Shown here piece after piece: positions 42,525 through 49,907 of a DNA stretch of 64,000 nucleotides; within the stretch, counting starts at the first letter, position 1; each line of letters starts with the position of its first letter. The notes beneath the pieces were generated by a model, which was given only the letters and a program-made list of their open reading frames with translations, searched no databases and was not told the DNA's origin. Source of the stretch: Alphaproteobacteria bacterium (GTDB lineage: Bacteria > Pseudomonadota > Alphaproteobacteria > Rhodospirillales > Rhodospirillaceae); contig QJZR01000012.1 of assembly GCA_003246625.1 (NCBI GenBank), forward strand, positions 372,001 through 436,000. Direction: 5' to 3'. Position numbers and translations under genes: made by a program.

Positions 42525-43355
42525 TCAGACGTCCGAGACGCTCTGCAACAGCGCCGCCATGGTTCCCGAGCTCAGGCTGCCCGAGACCAGACCGGCGCGC
42601 ATGCCCGCCAGACGCTCGGCCATGGAGACGAAGCCGTCCTCGTTGGTGTCCAACGGATCGTAGCTTTCCTCCTCGGCCGCCCCGGCGGACGAAGCCCCGG
42701 AAGCGGAACCGGCCGACGCGGTTTGCGCCGTCCCCCCGCTTTCCCCTTCGGACGGGGGCGGAGGCGGCGGCTGCAACGAGGCCAAGCCGGTTTTCAGTTC
42801 GTCTTCGCTGATGCTGCCGTTGCCGTCGGCGTCGAGCGCGCTCAACAACGAGGCGACGTCCTCGTCCCCGGCCGCGTCGGTCTGGGAAAGGGCGGCTTGC
42901 AGCTCCTCGCTGCCGATCTCGCCGTCGCCGTCGGTGTCGAACGACGAAAGCAGACTGGCGGCCAGGCTATCCACGTCGCCACCGGGCGGCGGCGGCGGGG
43001 GCGGCGGCATGCCCGCCTCGAACTCGCTTTGGTCGAGGCTGCCGTCACCGTTGGTATCCAGGCTCGCGAATTTCTCGGAAGACTCCCCGGCCCCGGCCTG
43101 CGCCTGCAACAATGCCGACGAGGCCTCGGCCGAAAACTGGTCCGAGAACTTCGTGAACTCTGCCGCGGAAACCAGCCCGTCGCCATCGCTGTCGATGTCG
43201 GCGAAAAGGCTCCGCATCCCTCCTTGTCCGGTCGAATTGGCGGATTCGACCGCGGTCCCGCTTTGCGGGGCCGTCCTCTGGCTATTGGCGGCCTGCAACA
43301 ACTGCGCAAGCAGCGTCGAGGACGAATAGTCAGAGGAGGAAGCACCCAAATTCAT
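42525..43355 (-). CDS. EF-hand calcium-binding protein with five Ca loops
   Basis: 276 residues, ATG at 43355 with AAGGAGGAAGG upstream. Five EF-hand-type loops are seen: DIDSDGDGLVSAAEF, DTNGDGSLDQSEF, DTDGDGEIGSEEL, DADGNGSISEDEL and DTNEDGFVSMAE, separated by helical spacers and two proline runs (PPPPPPPP and PPPPPP). No signal peptide; the N terminus MNLGASSSDYSSSTLLAQLLQ is Ser-rich. It is on the same strand as flgE, 123 bp downstream of it. A link to the flagellum or secretion is suggested only by this neighbourhood; a structured protein of the T1SS or flagellar-secreted type is possible. Confidence 0.88.
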   Translation of the reverse strand: MNLGASSSDYSSSTLLAQLLQAANSQRTAPQSGTAVESANSTGQGGMRSLFADIDSDGDGLVSAAEFTKFSDQFSAEASSALLQAQAGAGESSEKFASLDTNGDGSLDQSEFEAGMPPPPPPPPGGDVDSLAASLLSSFDTDGDGEIGSEELQAALSQTDAAGDEDVASLLSALDADGNGSISEDELKTGLASLQPPPPPPSEGESGGTAQTASAGSASGASSAGAAEEESYDPLDTNEDGFVSMAERLAGMRAGLVSGSLSSGTMAALLQSVSDV

Positions 43356-43406
43356 GGCCTTCCTCCTTCACGCCACCCGCCGCGAAAGATGCGGGAAGCG
43401 CCAACC

Positions 43407-43427
43407 GTCCGGCGGGAACCGCCGGAC
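43407..43427 (-). other. Perfect hairpin between flgE and the EF-hand gene
   Basis: Nine-bp arms GTCCGGCGG and CCGCCGGAC around three bases, no T run. Possible attenuator or mRNA-stabilising stem between the two genes. Confidence 0.5.
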
Positions 43428-43478
43428 ACACCGGGGAGAGCCGAACCTTCCGCGTCCCCCGTGATCGCTTACGCGCCC

Positions 43479-44726
43479 TTACCTCTTCATCGACACCGCG
43501 ACGTCGATCATCTCGTCCACCGTGCGGAAGTTGGTGGAGGCCATGGTGTAGGCCTTCTGCACCATCATCATGCGGGTGAATTCGTCGGCGAGATCGACGT
43601 TCGAGGATTCCAGGTTGCCGACCAGAATGGTGGTGTCCTGCTGCTCCAGCTCCAGATCGCGGACGGCCAATTCGCCCGCCGCCTCGGTGGAGCGGAACAG
43701 GTTGCCGCTGACCGCCTCCAGGCTGTCGGGGGCGACGAACTCCGCCACCGCCACCTTGTAGAGGGCGCGGTTGCGGCCGTTGGTATAGCTGCCCCAAAGC
43801 ACGCCGTTCTTGTCGAAACTTTCGTCGTAGAGGCGCCCGGTTTCGCTGCCGTCCTGCCAGGTGCGATAGATCGTGGTGGAATCGGCGTACTGTTCCATTT
43901 CGGTCAGATCGACGGCGATGGTGCTGGTGGTGCCGTCGTCCCAGGTGACGGAAACCTCGACCGGATCCTGCGGCGTCAGAAGCTTGCCGTCGCCGGTGAA
44001 GGAAACCGCCGCCGTGCCGGTCGCGGGCGAAGCCACGGTGCCGTTGGAAACCTGGAAGTCCACTGTCCAGTTGTTGGCCGCGGTCTTCGTCCAGATGTAG
44101 CTCAGGGTCTGCGAGGCGAAGGTCTGATCGTAGATCGACCCCTGCAAGGTGACCGAATCCCCGGTGTCGGTGTTGGAGGGGATGTTGGCGGCCATCAGCG
44201 CCTGGGTGGAGGCGACGCCGGACAGCTCGTCCAGCGAGAACGCGCGCAACGGCACCAGTCCATCCAGGCTGTTGCTGGTGGAAAATTCGCCGTTCTCGTC
44301 GGCGGCCCAGCCCATCAGGTACTTGCCGTTGGCGGTGGTGTAGTACGACTGTTCCGCGCCGCTGCCGTCGTCGACGTACTTCTGCTGCAAGGCGCCGTCG
44401 CGGGTGAAATAGACGTCGTTGTCGATGGTGCTGCCGAACACGCGCGAGACGATGAAGAACCCCTCGCCGTCGAGCGCCAAGTCGTCCGACCGCCCGGTAC
44501 TGGCGATCAAACCCTGCGCCATCACCGAGCGCCGGTCCACCGCCTGCGCCGTGAACATCTTGGTGCCGTTCGCCTTCTGCCCGTTGAGCAGGGTGGCGAA
44601 CAGGGTCTGCTCGCGCTTGTAGGCGGTGGTGTTGACGTTGGCGATGTTGTTGCTGACGGTCTGCATGCCCTGGCTTTGCGCCAACATCGCCAGGGAACTC
44701 GAACTCAGCGCGCCGATCAAACTCAT
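43479..44726 (-). CDS. flgE: Flagellar hook protein FlgE
   Basis: 415 residues. It polymerises into the flagellar hook. The N-terminal rod-type sequence ALSSSSLAMLAQSQGMQTVSNNIANVNT and the C-terminal LESSNVDLADEFTRMMMVQKAY, plus the end TVDEMIDVAVSMKR, are the conserved D0 helices of hook and rod proteins; the central part is the variable hook domain. FlgE rather than FlgF or FlgG fits the length. No other flagellar gene is nearby. A sigma-54 promoter lies 45 bp upstream, as expected for a late-middle class hook gene. Confidence 0.88.
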   Translation of the reverse strand: MSLIGALSSSSLAMLAQSQGMQTVSNNIANVNTTAYKREQTLFATLLNGQKANGTKMFTAQAVDRRSVMAQGLIASTGRSDDLALDGEGFFIVSRVFGSTIDNDVYFTRDGALQQKYVDDGSGAEQSYYTTANGKYLMGWAADENGEFSTSNSLDGLVPLRAFSLDELSGVASTQALMAANIPSNTDTGDSVTLQGSIYDQTFASQTLSYIWTKTAANNWTVDFQVSNGTVASPATGTAAVSFTGDGKLLTPQDPVEVSVTWDDGTTSTIAVDLTEMEQYADSTTIYRTWQDGSETGRLYDESFDKNGVLWGSYTNGRNRALYKVAVAEFVAPDSLEAVSGNLFRSTEAAGELAVRDLELEQQDTTILVGNLESSNVDLADEFTRMMMVQKAYTMASTNFRTVDEMIDVAVSMKR

Positions 44727-44770
44727 GGTGCGGCTCCGTTGCCGGATACAGAAATCTCCAGCTCCATGAG

Positions 44771-44787
44771 TGCAACCGCCGCGCCAA
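44771..44787 (-). promoter_or_regulatory. Sigma-54 promoter of flgE
   Basis: Minus strand TTGGCGCGGCGGTTGCA: GG (-24) and GC (-12) are ten bases apart and 14-15 of the conserved consensus positions (TTGGCACG-N4-TTGCA) agree, one A changed to G. It lies 45 bases upstream of the flgE ATG. Flagellar hook genes in alphaproteobacteria are commonly RpoN-dependent. Confidence 0.8.
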
Positions 44788-44900
44788 ACGCAGTGCGTTG
44801 ATTATTCTATGTATTATTTGGGGGAAGGTGGCCCGGCGGCAATTTCTGCCGGGGCGTCCGCTCCCCGGACGGCAGGTTCTGCCGCCCGGGGAAGATCGGA

Positions 44901-46031
44901 TCAGATGCAGTACTGCTTCAGCGGCGCAAAACCGTTGAAGTTGACGCTGGCATAGGACGCGGTATAGGCGCCGGTCGAATGGAATTCGACCTTGTCGCCC
45001 GGCTGCAGGTCGACCGGCAGGCAGTAACCCGCCTTGTCGTACAGCACGTCCACCGAGTCGCAGGTCGGACCGGCCAGGATCACCGGCGCGGTCTCGCCGC
45101 CGTCGCGGCTGGTGGTGATGCGGTACTTGATCGCCTCGTCCATGGTCTCGGCCAGACCGTTGAACTTGCCGACGTCCAGGAACACCCAACGGCGGGCGTC
45201 GTCATAGGACTTCCGCGACACCAGCACCACCTCGGACTGCAGAACGCCCGAATCGCCGACCAGGGAACGGCCGGGTTCGACCATCAGCGCCGGGATGCGG
45301 TTGCCGAAGTGATTGGTCACCGCGTGCATCACCGCGTTGGCATAAGCGGGCAGGCCCTCGACCTCGTCCAGGTAATGCGCCGGGAAACCGCCGCCCAGGT
45401 TGACCGCCTTAAGCTCGATGCCGCGCTCCTGCAGAGTGGTGAACAGCATCGCCACCTTGGCGATCGCCACGTCCCACTGGTCGAGGGCGGTCTGCTGCGA
45501 GCCGACGTGGAAGGACACGCCATAGGGATCGAGCCCCAGGGCACGCGCCTCGGTCAGCAGGTCGGCGGCCATGTCGACGGCGCAACCGAACTTGCGGGAA
45601 AGCGGCCACTGCGCACCGGTATTTTCCACCAGGATGCGGCAATAGACGCGGCTGCCGGGCGCGACGCGCGAGATCTTGTGCAGCTCTTCCTGCGAATCGA
45701 TGGCATACAGGCGAACGCCCCTCCCGAAGGCTTCCGCGATATCGGATTCCTTCTTGATGGTGTTGCCGAAGGAGATGTTCTCCGGCGCGGCGCCGCTCGA
45801 CAGGCAGAGGTCGATTTCCGGCAGGCTTGCGGTGTCGAAGGACGAACCCTCGGCGGCCAGCATCCGCACCACTTCCGGCGCGGGATTGGCTTTCACCGCA
45901 TAAAAGACCTGCGCAAGGGGCAAGTGTTCGCGCAGGTTGCGGTAATTCTGACGAATGATTTCCAGGTCGACCACCAGGCAGGGGGTGGGCGGGCGCTGTT
46001 GCTCCAGGAAGCGTCGGATACGTTCGGACAT
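44901..46031 (-). CDS. PLP-dependent ornithine decarboxylase (group IV, alanine-racemase fold)
   Basis: 376 residues from the ATG at 46031 (MSERIRRFLEQ). It decarboxylates ornithine to putrescine, the entry to polyamines; lysine use is possible. Seen: the PLP lysine in QVFYAVKANPAPEVV (about residue 48), FDTASLPEID, FHVGSQQT, the phosphate-binding LGGGFPAHY, MVEPGRSLVGDSG, and the dimer-site cysteine in GPTCDSVDVLY. Ends QYCI. Eukaryotic-type ODC length. A leader of about 350 bases with two candidate small upstream ORFs precedes it, suggesting control by polyamine or ornithine level. Confidence 0.92.
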   Translation of the reverse strand: MSERIRRFLEQQRPPTPCLVVDLEIIRQNYRNLREHLPLAQVFYAVKANPAPEVVRMLAAEGSSFDTASLPEIDLCLSSGAAPENISFGNTIKKESDIAEAFGRGVRLYAIDSQEELHKISRVAPGSRVYCRILVENTGAQWPLSRKFGCAVDMAADLLTEARALGLDPYGVSFHVGSQQTALDQWDVAIAKVAMLFTTLQERGIELKAVNLGGGFPAHYLDEVEGLPAYANAVMHAVTNHFGNRIPALMVEPGRSLVGDSGVLQSEVVLVSRKSYDDARRWVFLDVGKFNGLAETMDEAIKYRITTSRDGGETAPVILAGPTCDSVDVLYDKAGYCLPVDLQPGDKVEFHSTGAYTASYASVNFNGFAPLKQYCI

Positions 46032-46078
46032 CGTTTCAAGTCCCCACAAGTAAGGACCAGGCCGGATCACACGATCAC

Positions 46079-46114
46079 TTAGGCACAGGTCATCGGATAA
46101 AGGTCCAACGACAT
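46079..46114 (-). other. Candidate upstream ORF 1 in the ODC leader (11 aa)
   Basis: ATG at 46114 to TAA at 46079 encodes MSLDLYPMTCA. A GGGAG precedes the ATG by only two bases, which is closer than optimal. It ends 47 bases before the ODC start, a place where a leader peptide could control it. Confidence 0.35.
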
Positions 46115-46265
46115 GTCTCCCGGACGAAGGCGCCCGAAAAACACCCCGCAATTCCGACCAGGACAAACTTGAGGTGAAGGAAAGATGACAGCCGAGGCAC
46201 TCGAGTAATCACCGACCCTCGGTAACCCGTGCCGCCCCCGCGCACCGAACACTCGCGGAAACCGG

Positions 46266-46304
46266 CTATTCGCCTTGACGTACAATACGCAATACGGCGG
46301 TCAT
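46266..46304 (-). other. Candidate upstream ORF 2 in the ODC leader (12 aa)
   Basis: ATG at 46304 to TAG at 46266 encodes MTAVLRIVRQGE, with GGGGTGG seven bases upstream of the ATG, directly after the GAAA-loop hairpin. Confidence 0.3.
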
Positions 46305-46393
46305 CTTTAGTCCACCCCAGGCTTTCGCCTGGTCACGTGTCGTGCGTCGTTGCGTAGCCACCAAGGGTCAGAGGCACGTGCGCAAGGTGCGTC

Positions 46394-46423
46394 TGTATAT
46401 GCTCATCGCAGTCTTCGCGTAAA
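46394..46423 (-). promoter_or_regulatory. Candidate sigma-70-type promoter for the ODC leader
   Basis: Minus strand TTTACG (46418-46423) and TATACA (46394-46399), 18 bases apart, just past the thiSG terminator T tract. Predicted start near 46388. Confidence 0.5.
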
Positions 46424-46472
46424 GAAAAAATATAATAAAAAAAATGCGGTCCGGTTATGACCGGACCGCATA
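46424..46472 (-). terminator. Rho-independent terminator of thiSG
   Basis: Twelve-bp arms ATGCGGTCCGGT and ACCGGACCGCAT (46444-46471) with a TATG-type loop, followed on the minus strand by a T-rich tract of about 20 bases. It lies 27 bases after the thiSG stop. Confidence 0.95.
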
Positions 46473-46498
46473 GCTTTTCTCGTTGAAATTCAACGCGC

Positions 46499-47488
46499 TC
46501 AGATCAGCCCCGCCAACGGCGACGACGGGTCGGCGTACATTTTCTTCGGCATCCGCCCGGCAAGGTAGGCCAGACGCCCGGCCTCCACCGCCAAACGCAT
46601 GGCGCGCGCCATGCGGATCGGGTCCTTGGCGGCGGCAATGGCGGTGTTCATCAGCACGCCGTCGCAGCCCAGTTCCATCGCCTCGGCGGCATCCGAGGCG
46701 GTACCCACCCCGGCGTCCACCAGCACCGGCACCTTCGCCTCCTCGATGATCAGGCGGATGTTCACCGGATTCTGCAAACCCAGCCCGGAACCGATCGGCG
46801 CGGCCAGCGGCATGATCGCGGCGCAGCCCATTTCCTCCAGGCGCTTCGCCATGATCGGATCGTCGCTGCAATAGACCATCACCTCGAAGCCTTCCTTCAG
46901 CAGGATCTCGGCGGCTTTGACGGTTTCGACCATGTTCGGATACAGGGTCTTCTGGTCGCCCAGGACTTCCAGCTTGACCAGGGACCAGCCCCCCGCCTCG
47001 CGGGCCAGGCGCAGGGTGCGCACCGCGTCCTCGGCGGTAAAGCAGCCCGCGGTGTTGGGCAGATAGGTGTAGACCTTGGGATCGACGTAATCCATCAGCA
47101 TCGGCTGCTTGGGATCGCTGATGTTGACCCGGCGCACCGCGACGGTGACGATTTCCGCGCCCGAGGCTTCGATCGCCGCCGCGGTCTCGGTGAAATCCTT
47201 GTACTTGCCGGTGCCGACCAACAGACGGGAAGAAAAGCTCCGCCCCGCCACCACCAAACGATCTTCCGTCACGATTCCTCCCCGCGGCGCGCCGCCGCCG
47301 ATAAAATGCACGATCTCGAAGCGGTCGCCCGCGGCGACCGGGGTTTCGGCATAGGCCGATTTCGGCACGATCTCAAGATTGCGCTCGACCGCCACCTTGC
47401 GCGTTTCGATGCCCAGGTCGGCCAGCAGGCCCGCCACCGTAAGCCCTTCCGCCACGTCGCGGATTTCGCCATTCAAGGTGATCTTCAT
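46499..47488 (-). CDS. thiSG: ThiS-ThiG fusion: sulfur carrier and thiazole synthase
   Basis: 329 residues. Residues 1-66 are ThiS ([21 protein letters not shown], ending FIGGG), the ubiquitin-like carrier whose C-terminal Gly-Gly must be thiocarboxylated. From about residue 73 ([20 protein letters not shown]) follows full-length ThiG with the Schiff-base lysine region and [28 protein letters not shown]. No stop separates them. GGGGAGGAATC precedes an in-frame GTG at 47272, so a free 257-residue ThiG may also be made, and this GTGA overlaps a TGA in the +1 frame. How the internal Gly-Gly is activated is unclear. Makes the thiazole of thiamine. Similar fusions have been annotated in other bacteria. 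Confidence 0.92.
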   Translation of the reverse strand: MKITLNGEIRDVAEGLTVAGLLADLGIETRKVAVERNLEIVPKSAYAETPVAAGDRFEIVHFIGGGAPRGGIVTEDRLVVAGRSFSSRLLVGTGKYKDFTETAAAIEASGAEIVTVAVRRVNISDPKQPMLMDYVDPKVYTYLPNTAGCFTAEDAVRTLRLAREAGGWSLVKLEVLGDQKTLYPNMVETVKAAEILLKEGFEVMVYCSDDPIMAKRLEEMGCAAIMPLAAPIGSGLGLQNPVNIRLIIEEAKVPVLVDAGVGTASDAAEAMELGCDGVLMNTAIAAAKDPIRMARAMRLAVEAGRLAYLAGRMPKKMYADPSSPLAGLI

Positions 47489-47592
47489 CGTGTCTCCGGT
47501 GTTGCTTTTCCCCTGCGAGAGCCAGAGTATGGGACCGAGCGGCGACGGATGCAACCGAGCCCTCGCCCCATTCCGCAACGGAGGTCGAACCC

Positions 47593-48021
47593 GTGTCCAA
47601 GCGCGTCCTCATCCTCAACGGCCCCAACCTCAACCTGCTCGGCACCCGCCAGCCCGAGGTCTATGGCCGCGACACCCTGGACGGCATCGCCAAGGCCTGC
47701 GCCGCCGACGCGGCGAAGCGCGGCTGGAGCGTCGATTTCCGGCAATCCAACATGGAAGGCGACCTGGTCACCTGGATCCAGCAGGCGCGCGGCACCGCCG
47801 ACGCCCTGATCATCAATCCCGCCGCCTTCACCCACACCTCGGTGGCGATTCTCGACGCGCTTCTGGTGCTCGACATTCCGGTGATCGAGGTCCACCTCTC
47901 CAACATCCACAAGCGCGAGGAATTCCGCCACCATTCCTTCGTCTCCCGCGCCGCCACCGGGGTGATCGCGGGGCTCGGCGCCAAGGGATACCTGCTGGCC
48001 CTCGCCGCTCTGGAAGACTAA
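47593..48021 (+). CDS. aroQ: 3-Dehydroquinate dehydratase, type II
   Basis: 142 residues from the GTG at 47593 (GGAGG ten bases upstream). Third step of the shikimate pathway. Seen: [19 protein letters not shown] (catalytic Tyr in the flexible lid), [31 protein letters not shown] and the histidine in [20 protein letters not shown]. Divergent from thiSG. A repeat copy starts at the stop. Confidence 0.97.
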   Translation: MSKRVLILNGPNLNLLGTRQPEVYGRDTLDGIAKACAADAAKRGWSVDFRQSNMEGDLVTWIQQARGTADALIINPAAFTHTSVAILDALLVLDIPVIEVHLSNIHKREEFRHHSFVSRAATGVIAGLGAKGYLLALAALED

Positions 48022-48180
48022 AAAACCAAAACCTTGCGGAGGGTCGCGGACCCTCCGCGCCTCCCCTTCGTTGGTTTTTGCGCGCTGCGCGATCCAACCG
48101 TCACGCGGCGAAAAAAGAATGGGGTTTGGGGCCCAAGGCCCCAACGGGGTCCGGGGCTGGCCCCGGCCTCATCCTGAAGG
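48022..48180. repeat. Mosaic intergenic repeat, copy 6 (short core)
   Basis: Between aroQ and aat. A GGAGGGTC/GACCCTCC hairpin beside the stop, core at 48073-48116 (GGTTTTTGCGCG, GCGCGATCCAACCGTCACGCGGCG, AAAAAA) without the second hairpin, then GGGGCC/GGCCCC and GGTCCGGGG/CCCCGGCC modules. Reads in the same direction as copies 1, 2 and 4. Confidence 0.75.
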
Positions 48181-48189
48181 AAGGCCGCG

Positions 48190-48831
48190 ATGTCTCCGTT
48201 GACGCCGGAACTGCTGCTCTCCGCCTATGCGCAGGGGGCGTTCCCCATGGGCCGTTCCCGCGACGACGCCGACCTCGTCTGGCTGTCGCCGCGGCGGCGC
48301 GGCGTCATCCCCCTCGACGGGCTACAGGTCTCCCGTTCGTTGCGCAAGACCCTGCGCAAAGGCGTTTTCCGGGTTGCCGCCGACGGCGACTTCGCCGCCG
48401 TCATCGCCGCCTGCGCCGACCCCGCGCCGGGGCGGGAGGACACCTGGATCACCCCCGCCATCGTCGACGCCTACGGCAAACTGTTCGAGATGGGCTTCGT
48501 TCACACCATTGAATGCCGGATCGACGGCGAACTGGTCGGCGGCCTTTACGGCGTGGCGATCGGCGCGGCGTTCTTCGGCGAAAGCATGTTCTCGCGCCGC
48601 GACGACGCCTCCAAGGTGGCGCTGGTCCACTTGGTCGCCCGCCTGCGCGCCGGGGGATACGAACTGCTGGACACCCAGTTCACCACGCCGCACCTGGAAC
48701 GCCTGGGGGCGGTGGAAATCCCCCGCCCCGCCTATCTGGCGGCGCTGCGCAAGGCAACCCGCCGGGCGGCGTTCTTCGACCCGCCGCAGCCCCTGATCGA
48801 CGCGGAACTGGCCGCCATCGCCAAGCGATGA
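48190..48831 (+). CDS. aat: Leucyl/phenylalanyl-tRNA-protein transferase
   Basis: 213 residues. It adds Leu or Phe from tRNA to N-terminal Arg or Lys of proteins, marking them for ClpAP (N-degron pathway). Seen: LLLSAYAQGAFPMGRSRDD near the start, WLSPRRRGVIPLD, EDTWITPAIVDAYGKLFEMGF, the substrate pocket GGLYGVAIGAAFFGESMFS, and LLDTQFTTPHLERLGAVEI. The ATG at 48190 follows AAGGAAGG. Tail-to-tail with the PepSY gene, 4 bp apart. Confidence 0.97.
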   Translation: MSPLTPELLLSAYAQGAFPMGRSRDDADLVWLSPRRRGVIPLDGLQVSRSLRKTLRKGVFRVAADGDFAAVIAACADPAPGREDTWITPAIVDAYGKLFEMGFVHTIECRIDGELVGGLYGVAIGAAFFGESMFSRRDDASKVALVHLVARLRAGGYELLDTQFTTPHLERLGAVEIPRPAYLAALRKATRRAAFFDPPQPLIDAELAAIAKR

Positions 48832-48835
48832 ACCG

Positions 48836-49753
48836 CTACTCAAGACGACGTGCGGGCGCCATCGCGATACGACGGCGCAACCACGACCACCAGCCGGTGA
48901 CGACCATGGCACAGAGGCCCAAGGCAGCGGTCAGATTGAGCGCTCCCGACCAGGCTCCGGCCCAGGTTCCTTCGTGGAGTTCCGAAATCAGCCCCTTGCC
49001 GCCGGTCATCGGGGAAATCCCCTTGCCGCCGACCACATAGGCGGCAGGACCGTCCGCCCCCTGCACCGTCACCAGAACGGTTCCGGCCTTGAACCGGCGC
49101 GCCGAAACGAAAGCGTCGCCCCGATGTTCCTCGCCCACGCGATCAAGCGCCTGAACCAGACTGACCGCGCCATCCCCACGCGACACCGGCAACGGCAAAT
49201 CGGCACGGCCGACATGCAGGGTCATCAGAACCGCGGTCAACGGCGTCAGCAGCAAAAGCGGCAAACCGACCCAGCCCAACAGCACATGCGCATCCCTTAC
49301 CGTCGCGCGCAGACGCGGCAGCATGATCAGGGGAGACAGCAGCAACAGACCCGCCATCATGTAGGTGGCGATCTTGACCAAGAATCCCGCGTCGCTCAGC
49401 AGCCGGACATGAAGGGACTTCGCGAAGGCGAACGGATCGAAGGGAATATCGCCGACGCGATCTCCGGTCAGCAGAGAGTAAACCCCGCCCACGCCGGCAT
49501 CCGGCGTCGACACGGCCAAGCCATGCCCGCCCAGGGCGCCGCCGACGGAAGACGCCGTCCCCGCCGCGTCGATCTTCGCCAACGCCCGCCCCACGCCTTG
49601 CGCGTCGGCGGCGACGGGCGGCGCCGCGGGCAGCATCGGCTTCACCGCCAGAACGGCGCCCGACAGGATGATCGCCAGAAAGATCGGGGTAAGGGAGAGG
49701 GCGACCCAACGATGGGTCAGGATAAGAGCGCGTTTGACACGTGGCGGGACCAT
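48836..49753 (-). CDS. PepSY-associated TM protein (PiuB-like)
   Basis: 305 residues. The N-terminal HRWVALSLTPIFLAIILSG helix is typical of the PepSY_TM family; further helices are at about 128-150 (FLVKIATYMMAGLLLLSPL), 160-185 and near the C terminus (LGLCAMVVTGWWSWLRRR), giving four in all. Members often act beside TonB-dependent siderophore receptors as ferric-siderophore reductases; no receptor is adjacent, so the role is open. It has its own start at 49753. Confidence 0.82.
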   Translation of the reverse strand: MVPPRVKRALILTHRWVALSLTPIFLAIILSGAVLAVKPMLPAAPPVAADAQGVGRALAKIDAAGTASSVGGALGGHGLAVSTPDAGVGGVYSLLTGDRVGDIPFDPFAFAKSLHVRLLSDAGFLVKIATYMMAGLLLLSPLIMLPRLRATVRDAHVLLGWVGLPLLLLTPLTAVLMTLHVGRADLPLPVSRGDGAVSLVQALDRVGEEHRGDAFVSARRFKAGTVLVTVQGADGPAAYVVGGKGISPMTGGKGLISELHEGTWAGAWSGALNLTAALGLCAMVVTGWWSWLRRRIAMAPARRLE

Positions 49754-49907
49754 CTTTTCCTCTGAAGGTTATCCGTTCGACCCGCCCATCCTATGCAAAA
49801 GAAATCGCCGAAATGTGCCACTGCCTCCGGCAAAGTGTAACGAATTGTAAGCCCCCCTCCCGAGCATCGCGGTCCCGACGCGCTGGGCTGGTGCCGCGAT
49901 CGGCGGA

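Larger units (their letters stand above)
46032..46388 (-). promoter_or_regulatory. Long 5' leader of the ornithine decarboxylase gene (candidate speF-type RNA)
   Basis: Roughly 350 transcribed bases without a large gene between a candidate promoter and the ODC start. It contains a perfect hairpin with GAAA loop (arms CCAGGC and GCCTGG, 46317-46332) and two small ORFs. Alphaproteobacterial ornithine decarboxylase genes are known to carry a conserved structured leader, the speF motif; identity with that motif is inferred from position and gene, not by alignment. Confidence 0.55.

Noticed and set aside
47489..47592. TPP riboswitch before thiSG
   Set aside because: Only 104 bp separate thiSG and aroQ, and no CTGAGA-type THI box is present.
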